In this document: positions 1 through 11,041 of the stretch, piece by piece
Layout of the letters: every line of letters starts with the position of its first letter
Position numbering within the stretch: position 1 is the first letter of the stretch
Source of the DNA: Naematelia aurantialba
Taxonomy: Eukaryota; Basidiomycota; Tremellomycetes; Tremellales; Naemateliaceae
Length of the DNA: 64,000 bases
NCBI GenBank assembly: GCA_021527695.1
Contig: JAKFAO010000007.1
Coordinates: 248,001 to 312,000 of the forward strand
Direction of reading: 5' to 3'
Program-made: the position numbers and the translations under genes
Notes under the pieces: model-generated
What the model was told of the DNA's origin: nothing
The model's database searches: none
The model's input: only the letters and a program-made list of their open reading frames with translations

Positions 1-1160
1 GTCGGGTGGCTGGCAATCTTACAACTCTTGACCTCGGGCATCCATCTTGACATTCTTTGATCTTCGTTCAGCGCACTCCATCCACCTGGGCAACTACGGC
101 AGAGAGCGATCAGCGTAATCCTCGCTTCATCCTATACCGGGTCAGAGGTTGCGTACATCAGTGCTCAGCGGCATTGAAATCACGAGCCGGCGTGCATCCC
201 TTCGACGCGTCTGTCTTGGGCTTGGACGCATCATCTCGGCGCCACAGGAAGCGGTTGCGTCCCCTACGCCGGTTCTTGCGCACGTTGGACAATTAGGACC
301 TGCGGACGTAGTTGGTGCTCTGGCAGCACCGTTCCTGGAGCGAGATAGTCGCTAGTCGCCGACGAGAGGTGTCACACAAGGCAGACCAGAGGGATAGACA
401 CAAGGCAGACGAGACAGTCGCTAGTGCAGTACCTTGCGCGTGCAGCTACCATGGCGAAAACACTGAATCCGAACCCCCCACGGACGTCGACGGGCAGTGC
501 AATAGGTGCAGGGGCGGTACCAGGCGCCGGGCCGAGGCGGATGAAGAACACCGCTCGGAAGAGTACCGGAGGCAAGGCGCCGAGGAAGAGTGGTGGTGAG
601 TGGTCGTGTCGATTCTCCTGGCTCCTCTTGGCTACTCTGCTGGCACTTTATTGGCTGCTCTACTGGCTACTCTACTGGCCACGGAGGCCCGAACCCTTCC
701 CCTACCATGAATCCCTCTCGCCTATCCGTGCACCCGCGCCGCGCATCGCTGGTCCAGCTTTGGTTTCTGTATCCATGCTTCACTGTGCTTGTCTGTTGAG
801 TGTATACGAGAGCGATGGACCTGGCAATCGCGCTCAGCGTGTCGCGCTCGCACCCGCACTCGTATTCAAGTGACTACGAGTACCGGCTGACGCTTGCTCT
901 CACTAGCATTCGCCCAACCGGCGCAAACTGATGCCCAGCGGAAACCCCATCGCTTTCGGCCTGGCACCGTCGCACTACGTGAGATCCGGAAATACCAAAA
1001 GAGCACGGATCTGTTGATTGCCAAGCTGCCGTTTTCCCGCGTGGTGAGTGTTGTCTTTGGTCTCGAGTGGATGTGGTGGTGTCGAACATCGCGAGGAGTG
1101 GCGGTTGGGTAGCAGGCGGGGAGAGGTCAGCGGCATGTTCAGGCCAGGGGGGATGGAGAT

Positions 1161-1250
1161 GGAGGGGCGTGGGGTGACAAGCAGACGGAGGGGCGTGGTT
1201 GACAAGACGGAGGGGCGTGGTTGACAAGACGGAGGGGCGTGGTTGACAAG
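1161..1250. repeat. 22-nt tandem repeat
   Basis: About four copies of a unit close to GACGGAGGGGCGTGGTTGACAA. The first copy is diverged and the last three are almost identical. It lies in non-coding sequence. Confidence 0.85.
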
Positions 1251-2294
1251 GAGATGGATTGGGAGATCTGGTTCTGTGAGGTGCCGAACGGTATGGTGTG
1301 TTTGGAAGCTGCGGACGACGGACATGGTGGAACGGTGGGCAGCCTGGCGTCTGACGCACGACTGCCTTTCGCATATCGTGATCCGCACAGCTGGGTCTCG
1401 CCCAACACTTGATTAACGCTTGCACATGCGTCATGGGCCAAGCTAATGCATCTAGGTGCGCGAGGTAGCATACGATATGGGGTCGAGCGCAGCTGGCGAT
1501 CTACGGTGGCAGTCTTCTGCGCTGTTGGCGCTACAAGAAGCGGCCGAGGCGTACTTGGTGCACTTGTTTGAGGATGCGTGAGTGCCGATTCTGGTTGCAG
1601 CTTGCCTCGCCGCCTCCCTTCGAGCGTCTGTCTCAGTTACAGGCGTGCGCTGCCAGGCGTCAGCCGAGCGCGCGAGGAGCGAGTGGATGCACAAGTGCCA
1701 GGCGGACGCAGCGAGCCGCGTGCTGATGGGAAATTCCACTGCAGAAACCTGTGCGCAGTGCATGCGAAGCGAGTCACCATTATGCAGCGGGATATCCAGC
1801 TCGCACGGCGGATCAGGGGCCCCTGGGGCGGTCTCGGATAACAAATGACGAGCTGGAGCTGGCTGTGGGGGAAATCTACAGACGAGATAGGAGCCCTGGC
1901 ATGGGAGTCGAGGGAGGTGGTCATGCTCTCTCGCAGAGTGCGCAGACGAGGACTCGAGGTCAAGGGAGGGACTGGGGTAGTCTGCCTTGACGTTTAGCAG
2001 CGGTAATGGGAAGACGGGGGAGCGGAGAAACGATCTTGATAGAAGTGATTTGGACTGGGGCAAAAAGTCGGCGAGCCGAGAGCTCTTGGGGGTCACGGTG
2101 GTGTCTTGTACGTATATATTCTTACGCCGTTACGCCGTATGTATACTTGCATACTGTGCTGGAAAGTCGTTGGTTGGATCGGGCAAGGCGTGGATAGGAG
2201 CACAGGCAGACTGCAGCTTCAGTTGGCCGACTCTTGTTGAATGTAAGTCATTTAGGTGATTTGCTTGTCTGGGCAACGAGGCAAAACTAATATC

Positions 2295-2435
2295 ACAAAC
2301 AAAACAAACAAAACAAGCAAGACAGCAAGACAACAAGACAACAAAACAGCAAGACAGCAAGACAGCAAGACAGCAAGACAGCAAGACAGCAAGACAGCAA
2401 GACAGAAGACAGCAAGACAGAAGGCAGCAAGACAA
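2295..2435. repeat. AAGACAGC-type tandem repeat
   Basis: Begins as an AACAAAAC-like run and becomes a regular 8-nt AAGACAGC array, with interruptions (AAGACAGAAGACAGC) near the right end. The gradual change of unit suggests slippage and local point mutation. Long open frames across it are artefacts of the period. Confidence 0.9.
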
Positions 2436-2777
2436 GATCTACATCCGCATCTCCCCGGTCTACATGTATCACAAGCTCGCTCGCCAGATCGCCGCCGTCC
2501 ACCCCCGTCTTCCGGCTCTCAAATTTTCCACCTCTCTGTCAGATTGCCCAGCTGCGCCCCGAGCATGAATCCCTCGCCCCGCGCCGTGCGTCGACTGCCG
2601 TATGTTTCCTTTGCCCGTTGGGTGGCCGCTCTGTTCTGTCTCATATTCACCACATCCCCGACCGCCGTCCCATCCAAGGATGCTGACCACATCCCCCAAC
2701 CGCCATCACATCCAATGACCTGACCCATGCCTGACTGCGATCACAGTCGCTGGCACTGACTCGTCTGTGCGTCGTCG

Positions 2778-4937
2778 TCATCTGTCCCCGGCGTGCGCAT
2801 GACCGTTCTGCGAGTACGATCCGGTGACGGCGAAAGGCGCAGGAGAGACAGGCGAGGCCGGGGAGAACGACGAGGCAGGCACGACGGGCGCGCGGCGCTC
2901 TGTCCAGCCGCGGCGCTCAAAGCACGCAAAGACCAGATCGTACCCGTCAAACTCGTATCCGATCCTGTCCTTCCTTGCAAATTCGCGGCCGAGGAGGTCG
3001 GGCCCGAGCGCGGCCCAGGCGCGCCGCTCGGCCTCGGACGCCATGCTGGCCCCGATACTGCCCTCGGGCGGGGTCGAGACGAACAGCGTGATGCTCAGCC
3101 GCGACGGCTGGAAGATGCCGACCACGCGCCGGATCAGCGTGGCCATGTCCGGCCGGCCGGGCGCCGCCACCAGCGGAAGCGGGATGTTGCTCTCAAAGGA
3201 CGCGTACGACCACCCCGCCTCGGGCGTCACGTGGATCGTAAAGTATCCGCCGCCGAGTGCCGTGCCCGTACCAGTGTCGGTGCAAGTGGCAGCGCCATTT
3301 CCCGACGCGGTCTCGGGCGAGCCGGAGCCGACGACCGCGTTGGCAGAGTACCCGCACGGCTCAAAGCCAAACGAATCGAGCGTCGTCTCGTCGCGCGAGA
3401 ACAGCGTGTCGATCCCCAGTTCGCGCGATATCTGCGCGCCGAGCTCGTGCCCTGACAAGACGGGGCCGCCCGCGTCGTCGGGCGCGAAGAACGGCGCGCG
3501 CCCCTCGGCAGACAAGTGCGACATGAGGATCTCGATCGTCGAGTCCTGGTACGTGCTGCGGACGGTGCTGGCACCGCCGACGCTCGTGCCTGCAAGAGGA
3601 GAGACGGGCGGAGAGGGGAGGGAGAGCGAGAGGGCAAAGTCAGAGGACAGCGCGGCGTCCGAGGGTAAGAGGGGCTGTGTGTTCGGAGACGTGAGGTACA
3701 GCAGCCAGTGGTCGCGGTTCATCGGGCCGACAGTGTACGCAGAGCCCGCAGTCCCTGCAAACCCGAGTGTCAGTATTGAGGTCACTAGCGAGAACAGGTA
3801 GGGAGGGAACGCACCGAACACCGAGTCGAGAAAGCTGACCTCGTCTCGCCAGTCCCGGTGCGGGCCGGACTGGCGTTCGGGAAAGAAGAACGACTTGCGG
3901 GAATAGAAGCACCTGAGGGATGTCAGCGCATGGCCAGCGGTCGGCAGTTTGCTTGTCGTTGTCGTTGGTATTTCCGACAGTGGGTCAGATACAGAGCAAG
4001 ACATTGGGTGTGAACATTGCTAGATTATGAAACATTGAGGGTGAGAAATCACCGGACGAGTGGATTGTGCAACGCTTTCCCGGAAGACAAGAGATCAGGG
4101 ACGTACCTCCAAACAGTCGTGAAGCCGCAGTACGCACGCGCGATCTCGATGATCCGGTGCAGACCCAGCAGGTTGAGCGTCGTCCCGCACGTTTTGAGGA
4201 TAAGCAGGTGTGGTGCTACGAACAGGGACGATTCGCTGCGCCGCCACTCGTCAGTCCTGTACTCCAACGTCGCCCCTCGCCATCCTGCGTCACAGGCATG
4301 ACCGCTACTCCACATTCGTGGCGTGACTCTCTCCCTCTCGAGAGCAGCAGTAGTAACGGACGGTGGTCGCTCCACTGGCACCACAGTGCACCGAGGGAAC
4401 GACACGTGATGTGGATTGGACGGGAACGACGTCAAGGAATCGGCGGACTCACCTCAGCAGGTACGCATCGACCTCGGGGCCTTCGACCACGCTCAGGACC
4501 TTGCACTTGACGATATCCAGCATCTCCTCCCACACTTCTCGCGGCACGCGCCGCAGCCCGCGCCAGTCGCGCTGTGCCCCGGGAGGACGGAACCGCCTAG
4601 CCGCCCCTGCCGCGCTCGTCTCTGCCGCCCCCGCCCCGGCGCTCGCCTGGCCCGACTGGCCTGCTGTCGTCGAAGATGCGGGCCCATCAGGTATCTCGGA
4701 CGGCGACGGGGCGAACCATACTTCCAAGAGCTTCTCTGGCCCCTCGAACGGGCCCGGCGAAGACAGGATGTCAGTCTCCACCACGGCCGGCGCTGCGGCA
4801 CCAGTCGGCGCAGGCCCAGGCCCAGACCGTGTCGCTGTCGCTGTCGCTGTCAAACTGGTCGAGGACGCCGTCGTCGCCGCCGCTGCGGCCGGAGCCCCAG
4901 GCCGAGGGGGAGTCACAGTGGGAGTAGACGGTGTCAT
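2778..4937 (-). CDS. SPE2: S-adenosylmethionine decarboxylase proenzyme
   Basis: Decarboxylates S-adenosylmethionine to provide aminopropyl groups for spermidine and spermine synthesis in the cytosol. Four exons on the minus strand (4937-4453, 4235-4107, 3912-3815, 3754-2778) sum to 1689 nt, about 562 residues. That is longer than the roughly 330-400 residues usual for the family, because of an Ala/Pro/Thr-rich N-terminal stretch and a C-terminal tail. Exon 1 carries FEGPEKLLEVWF. The exon 1/2 join makes AYLLSESSLFV, where the family self-cleaves between Glu and Ser to form the pyruvoyl group. Exon 3 has SFFFPERQ and exon 4 GSAYTVGPMNRDHWLLY and TPEAGWSYASFE, all family signatures. I chose the ATG at 4937 because it is closest to the conserved domain; an in-frame ATG at 5015 is possible. 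Intron 3 is also open in frame, so its retention would not cause a stop. Confidence 0.95.
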
Positions 4938-5422
4938 GAGGAGCCTGGGCACATGGAGGAGGAGGAGGGAGAGCGGTTGGCTGATGGCGTGTTGGATTGC
5001 GGGTATCTGTGACAAGGAATTTTGGTTTTAGGATTTCCTCGAGCAGCGGAAAAGTCGGGTGGTCACGTGACATGCGATTGCCACCAAAAAGCGCTGATCG
5101 GACGCCACTGCTGGCATCCTTTCAACGCCGCATTCCTGTGATTCTGTCTGTTACTCTTGTCGTGCGGGGCTCTCCGTATGCATGTTTGCATCTCATTATC
5201 CACGCTGCAGATACAGCACACTGGATGGAAATGGGGCCGCAGACAAGTGTTATCCAGCTGAGGCCCTGGCAGTGGAGCCAAAAATGCCACGCACGTCCGG
5301 CCATGGCCGAGTGGATCCCCAGCCAGCTGCACGAGTGCGAGTGAAAAGAGTGCGAGATGTCGTGACGTGGGCAAAAGTTCGTAAAAGTTCGTACATCTTC
5401 CAGAGATAGTCTACAGAGCATC
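4938..5422. promoter_or_regulatory. Divergent promoter region SPE2 / oxidoreductase
   Basis: A 485-nt spacer between two genes transcribed away from each other. It must hold both promoters and 5' UTRs. I see no obvious TATA box or known operator. An in-frame upstream ATG for SPE2 lies at 5015. Confidence 0.5.
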
Positions 5423-6879
5423 ATGGAGATACAGACCGTCGGCGTGCTGTACCCCGGGGCGATGGGGGCGTCGCTTGCGCGGACGCTGTCGACCCGCGTG
5501 CCGCACCTCACACTCCTGACGTCGGTGTCTGGGCGGTCGGCGTCGACCCTCGCTCGCGCCGAAGCAGCCGGACTGGTGCATGTGCCTATGGCGGAACTCG
5601 TCTCGCGCGCAGACATCCTCCTGTCGATCCTCCCTCCCTCGGCGGCCTTGGACCTCGCCAAGGAGACCGTGTCGCATCTGCCCCAACGGGCTGCCGGCGA
5701 TGCGGCGCAGTCCGGACGCACGCAGCCGCTGATCTACGCTGACATCAACGCCGTGTCACCCGGCACGACGGCCGGGATCTCCGCGCTGCTAGTGAAGCAC
5801 GGCGTGGTCTTCCTGGATGGCGCGGTCATCGGCTTCCCAGCGACCGAGACGTCCGATCCCAAGGTCTACCTGAGTTGCGCGGACGAGTACGAGGCAGTGC
5901 TCAGGAGCGTCGCGACATGCCTGTCCGGTGGCGCCGACGGGAAAGGGCTCAAGATCCGCGCTATGCACGGCGCTGGAGAAGGCGCCGCGAGCGCGCTCAA
6001 GATGTGCTATGGCGGGATCAGCAAGGGGAGCATTGGGCTGGCCGCCCTCCTTGTCCTGGGTCAGTGGACGCGCCTGCCAACTCACTCGTCCTCCGTCTTC
6101 GTTCTTCCTCTGCCCGTTTTCACTCTGCCCGTTCTTCCTTCCATTCTTCCTCCTTTGGCCGTCCTTTCTTCCCTGCCCGTTCTTCTTTCGCCCCCGTCGC
6201 CCGCTCCTTCCCCGCTCCCTCGATTCCAACAAGAGACAGAAGCAGCTCGGACTGCTACATGCTGCGAGTAAACAACGCTAATGGACCACAGCTGCCAATG
6301 CACATTCAAAAGGCACAGCCGATGCTCTACTAGACGAGTATGCAGAGAGCAAGCCTGCAATCCTCGCAGGTCTGAGCCGCAGTTTCCCAGATATGATCGG
6401 GAAAGCGTATCGTGTACGTGTCTCTTGACTCATGCTATGAGAGTCGTCGAGCACAATTGGGGAAGGGTGTTTCCGGCAAGGGTAGCGGTGAAAGTCTATT
6501 TTAATGATGACGAATCGCGTGCCTGGCTGGCACTATCATGTGCAGAGGCCAGTTGCCAGTAGTCGCTGGCTGTCGTAGTTGCCTTGGCCGTGGCCGTTAC
6601 TGACGTGACATGCAGTGGGTAGGCGAGATGGAGGAGATTTCGTCCTTCATCCACGCCAGCCTCGCCACCGACAGCTCGGCCACGAGCAGCAAGCGAGAAA
6701 ACGGCGCAAAAGCCGCTGAAACGTTCCAGGGGCTTGCCAATGTGTTTGCGCGGATTGCGGATGACATGCGTGTTGGCGCGGAACGACAAGAGCGCGCGTC
6801 ACATCCAGGGGACGAGGTGGAGAGTTTGCTGGACTGGGCAAGGCGGGGTGGTCGAGCAGTGGCCAGGAAGAGCGCATAG
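5423..6879 (+). CDS. 6-phosphogluconate-dehydrogenase-like NAD(P)-dependent oxidoreductase
   Basis: Probably an NAD(P)-linked dehydrogenase of the beta-hydroxyacid dehydrogenase/6PGDH superfamily; the substrate is unknown. Three exons (5423-6059, 6292-6413, 6616-6879) give about 340 residues. The N-terminus (VGVLYPGAMGASLA) is a Rossmann-fold nucleotide-binding loop of GxGxMG type. It is followed by SILPPSAA and a segment similar to the second half of the NAD-binding domain. The helical C-terminal part (MHGAGEGAASALKMCYGGI, then exon 2 ending DMIGKAYR and exon 3 beginning WVGEMEEI) matches the layout of the DUF1932-type C-terminal domain of 6PGDH-like proteins. The first intron (232 nt) has a long pyrimidine-rich stretch; the second (202 nt) has a GTACGT donor. 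All joins keep frame. Confidence 0.8.
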
Positions 6880-8180
6880 ACGAACAATGCGGCGTTGGCT
6901 ACGTTACTTTAGAGACGTCGATCTGTTGGATTGCGACTAGTATTATAGATGATGTCACGGGAAGCTTTAACGTTCACATCATCTCCGAGTGGTGCTATCT
7001 CGAGATGCACTGGCAGGCTCTGCTCTGCAGGCTCTGTAGGCTCCGTAGGCAGACCCTGCTTCGGGGTTCCGCCCCTGGAAAAGCCTGCGCGCCTTTCATG
7101 TGCTGTTGACTCTGGAGCGTACGAGCTGCAGCAGCTGCAGCCCCCGGGTGATCTTTTAAACAGCGGTGCCTGCGCACTTAGGTATCTCCCGTTCGGGGAA
7201 CCTGTTCCAGTCTGGCGCATCAGCTGAGCGTCGCGCCACAAACGGACGACGTTCGATTGTCTGCGGGAAGTGAGATGGGAATCCGTGTCTTCTCCTCCCG
7301 GCCGTCGTGCGCCCATACCTGCATGGAACAAAAACAAGACGTAAGCAATGGCCCGGCCAAACAAGGGCCCTTCAGGAGCGCGTCGCATCGCCCTCCCCCC
7401 CTCCCACCCCCGCGTGTGGTAGGTCTCCCAGACGTGACTGCCACCGAACTTCGTACTTTGCGCGAGTGGGAAACGAAGAGCGACGGGATACGAGGGAGAC
7501 AGGCAGAGGTCTAGTCAGCCGGGGAGAGGGTAAGACAGTAGTAGTTCGCTGCCTGGGTAGTCCTCAAACTCTCATTAATCAGGAGCCCTATGAAGGTACA
7601 GGCCCGACTGTGAAGCGTCATCCTCACCCTATAAGACCACCTGGCCAAGCCCCAACCACCCAGCCCACATTGTCACCACGCCAACATTCCTTTCCTCCCT
7701 TGGTTTTGGAAAACCGTCTCGACTCTGCTGGTGGATAGCCATGTCTAAAGCTGAGACTGGCGCCTCCTTCGTTGCAGTCGACTCTTTCTGAGCAGCACCT
7801 GCTGAACTCAGACCCCGGCTAGCCAAACTCAGACCAGCTAGCCGACGCACCCCCCACCACCCCCTCTACCCCCCCCAGCGACGACAGCATCAGGAGCGGA
7901 TGCTCCCCCCGCGTCCAAGCCCAAGTCACAGACCTACCTTGTGTGCTCCCCCCGCGCTCAAGCCAAGTCACAGACCAGCCTTGTGTCTCCCGACCGTTCG
8001 CTTGTCGGCACTCTGACAGCACCCGTCGCCTCGTCCTTGGCCGTTTAACCTTTGCCGCTGCCCCCCTGATTCCCCGCAACTCGACCGAGCACGTGACCGA
8101 GGACGAGACCGAGCGCAACGACGTTTCTCCCGCCGCGAGAGATACCGCACAGTCGGTCGCCTGTGGCTCGCACAGTCTCA
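6880..8180. other. Intergenic region upstream of the bZIP gene
   Basis: About 1.3 kb with no frame that can be tied to a protein family. The right part (7800-8160) is cytosine-rich, as is common in fungal 5' leaders, and probably belongs to the promoter and 5' UTR of the bZIP gene. A near-duplicate of about 40 nt (CCCCCCGCGTCCAAGCCCAA / CCCCCCGCGCTCAAGCCAAG) lies at 7905-7985. Confidence 0.5.
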
Positions 8181-9643
8181 ATGGAGCGGGACGACTACAG
8201 TTCTCGCGACACGGCCAATGCGCCGTCCAACGCAAATGCCCTCCCCCCCGCGCTCCTCCCGCAGTACCCCATACCGGATTACGACGTACCAGGACTGTTC
8301 CACGGCCCAAGTGCGCCGTACGGGCCGTCCACCGAGCCGCCACATCCAGCAGACTCCCTTGGATCCTATCCGAATCACGGCCTCCCGGGCCCGAGCTCCA
8401 TCTATGGCAGCGTCGGTGAGCACTCGTGACCCTGAGTATTACAGACCACTCCAGGAAGCTGAGCGCATGCCGTCTAGACTCGATACATACGTCGTACCGG
8501 TTCCCTCCAAATCCCATGTTATGGTACCCCCCGCCCCCCGGCCCCCATGGCGGCGACGCCTGCACGACGCTTCCCCTCCAGCAGCCCATGGGCATGGACT
8601 CTGGCATGTTCCTCTCGATGCTTGTCAAGGGACCCCGCGCTCCCAATAACAGCCAGTATCCGGACCACCAAGCAAATGATAGATCGACCGACTGGCTGCG
8701 AAAGTCGCCACTAGGTAGCATCCAAGACCGGGACCCGGCACCGGCGTGTCCAGACCTGCTCGGCGAGGTGAGTTGCACGCTCTTGCAACTGCTCATCGCG
8801 AAATCGACTCTGAAGGGCATTAGGACTCGATCGAAGCTTCCCCGTCCCCTCTGACACAGATTTCGCCGCTACCGTCAGAAGATTCGTTCTTCTCCCCTGG
8901 GTTGATCGAGGCATCGGCCAGCTCGGGGTACGTAGGCCATGCAGGCCACCTAAATCGGCGTTTACCCCTGCAGTCAGAGGCCGACTTTGGCTACCAAGCC
9001 GAGAGCAGTAGCAGTTCCAGCATTCATGCCACAGGCGCAGGACCGAGCGGCAGCAGCGCCAGCCTGGGCAGCAGCACCTTGGGTAGCAGCAGCTTGGGGA
9101 GCAGCAGTCTGGGCAGCAGCAGAGGCAACAGTTATCTGAGCGGCACCACCTCGATCGAGTCCCGATCCTCCCGTCCGCGCGCGTATACGTGGGGCCAAGG
9201 GTCGACTGCCTCTCTGCCCCCCGTGGCCAAACGAAAGGGCGCGCGCCCGCTCTTCGGTTTCAGCGCCGAGGACCGGGAACGCGAGCTGCACAGGCTCGAG
9301 GAGGAGGCGGGCGGACCGATCAACAGACTGGGCAAGCGGCGGCTGCAAAACCGGATTGCGCAACGGTCATTTCGCGCGCGCTCAAAGGTCATTACCGCAG
9401 ATGTGAGCCGTGCATTTCTCATGTGTCGTGCGCGTGGCTGATGCCGCCTTTGCGTCTGTCCAGCTGGCCGACCATACCTCTGACCTCGAGCATCTCAAGG
9501 TGTCCCAGGAGGATCGTATTGCACGCCTGCTGACGACGGTCGAGAGCCAGCGCGTCGAAATCCTCGCGCTGCGAGAGCGGGTCGCGAAGGATACGGATGT
9601 AGATAGACCGCAGGGACATAGCCCGGACAGTACGGGAGGCTGA
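8181..9643 (+). CDS. bZIP transcription factor, YAP-type basic region
   Basis: A sequence-specific DNA-binding protein acting in the nucleus. Four exons (8181-8415, 8445-8767, 8860-9402, 9464-9643) sum to 1281 nt, 426 residues. The N-terminal two-thirds is low-complexity (Pro-rich, then a Ser/Gly-rich block near residues 200-250). The basic region is NRIAQRSFRARSK, matching the NxxAQxxFR pattern typical of fungal YAP/Pap1 factors rather than the NxxAAxxSR of CREB/GCN4 types. The intron at 9403-9463 lies between basic region and zipper. The next exon supplies the zipper with heptad Leu (LADHTSDLEHL and onward to about 9600). No Cys-rich redox domain of the Yap1 kind is visible, so oxidative-stress sensing by cysteines is not supported. 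The ATG at 8181 is the first good start in frame. Confidence 0.85.
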
Positions 9644-10130
9644 AGACGCGGACGGGGAGCATAGTAGCGCAGCGTCTCGGGTGGCTCCTTGCATTGCTTG
9701 CATGCCAGCGTCTGCCTCGGGACGTGCTTGGTGTCTCGGGACAACGCGATGCGAGTCGTCGTCGCCTCGCCCGTCCCTTGGTGATTTTTTTGTAACGGCC
9801 CCTTAGCTACTCCGCCGCACTGGACGGGTTTGCGGGATTTGCTCGACTAGCGTCATGCAGGTAAAGCATTCAAAGGATATGCAGTTGCATGCAGAGCAGC
9901 TGGCCCCAGCGCCCCTCCACGAGGGCATAAAACTCTGCGGGCCGCAAGCGAGTATGGACATGTGCCAGCCACGGGAATGCTCCGCCGCGGGGAAACACGG
10001 AGAGTCGTCGCAACGCATTGGTTGGCCTTGACGGCAGAACGGCTGTAACGATTCGGATACCTGGGGATTTTCGTTTACATCCCTGTTGGGCTGTTGCGCT
10101 GCCAAGGGGCACGAAGCGAAAAAAGGTGAT

Positions 10131-10307
10131 GGAGAGGGAGGAGAGGGAGGAGAGGGAGGAGAGGGAGGAGAGGGAGGAGAGGGAGGAGAGGGAGGAGAGG
10201 GAGGAGAGGGAGGAGAGGGAGGAGAGGGAGGAGAGGGAGGAGAGGGAGGAGAGGGAGGAGAGGGAGGAGAGGGAGGAGAGGGAGGAGAGGGAGGAGAGGG
10301 AGGAGAG
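10131..10307. repeat. 9-bp GGAGAGGGA minisatellite, about 20 copies
   Basis: A nearly perfect purine-strand array of GGAGAGGGA. Because 9 is divisible by 3, all six frames are open. The strict purine/pyrimidine strand bias could favour triplex (H-DNA) structure. Confidence 0.97.
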
Positions 10308-10734
10308 AGGACCGAAGAGAGCCGACCTTGGCGGGGCATGGAATGGCGGTGAGTACCCCGAAAAACAGAGCAAGGGCATGGCAGCGAAACGACGCAGTAG
10401 GCGTCGACACCCTAAAAACCACCGAGACAGGGCCTGAAACGGGGGATCTGCACGATCCAGAGGGAATCCATGGGAACGGGAACTACTGGGGGGGGATCAG
10501 TTGAAGGGCTGGTTTGTGCGGGACTGGGAAGACGACGCCTTCGAGCGGATAGACGGCCTGGCCGTCGTATATGGCTACGCGGCCGTGACAAACTTTGTAG
10601 TTTTGTGTGTTGCGTGTAGTGTTGCGTGTGTGGTGTTGCGAGCGTGGGGGATACAAGATGCATGGCATACTCGAGTATATATAGGTGGATGTATGTACAG
10701 GTTTCCTCGTCTACGCCCTCTGATCCATCATCAT

Positions 10735-10850
10735 CCACCATCCACCATCCACCATCCACCATCCACCATCCACCATCCACCATCCACCATCCACCATCCA
10801 CCATCCACCATCCACTATCCACCATCCACCATCCACCATCATCATCCACC
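10735..10850. repeat. 7-bp CCACCAT minisatellite
   Basis: About 16 copies of CCACCAT (read CATCCAC in another phase) with one CCACTAT variant and one CATCATC interruption near the right end. It is non-coding; the 7-nt unit cycles through all frames. Confidence 0.95.
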
Positions 10851-11041
10851 ATCCACCACTGGGCCCCATCGCATGCGACGCTTCCCCGCACTGTTACATG
10901 CAAGACAGAAGCATCGTCATTAGGATCGCAGTGTGAACCAAGGGTCGGGTCCGCATCCAGCAAAACTTCCCAATACAGGAGCCGGGCGAACGAGGCGTTC
11001 AGGGCGAAAGAGGAAAAAAAAAGCCAAAGCAGCCTGCAGCG

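Larger units (their letters stand above)
1..2777. other. Stretch without a recognisable gene
   Basis: No open frame in this 2.8 kb resembles a known family, shows a splice pattern joining frames, or has non-repetitive composition over more than about 100 codons. It holds a 22-nt tandem repeat near 1161-1250 and an AAGACAGC-type repeat near 2295-2435. It lies downstream (3') of the minus-strand SPE2 gene and includes its 3' UTR on the right side. A species-specific gene or non-coding RNA cannot be excluded. Confidence 0.5.
9644..11041. other. Repeat-rich intergenic region
   Basis: 1.4 kb without a supported gene. It contains a 9-bp array (10131-10307) and a 7-bp array (10735-10850). The long open frames here encode pure repeats (GGE, PPS, SSL, HHP patterns on both strands) and are explained by the tandem units. 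Confidence 0.65.

Noticed and set aside
8933..8979. A possible 46-nt intron (GTACGT...CTGCAG) inside the bZIP gene
   Set aside because: Removing it would shift the frame out of the conserved basic region, while the unspliced reading stays open into it.
9803..10437. Long open frames encoding PPS, SSL, GGE or EER repeats
   Set aside because: All are products of the 9-bp array, which is open in six frames.
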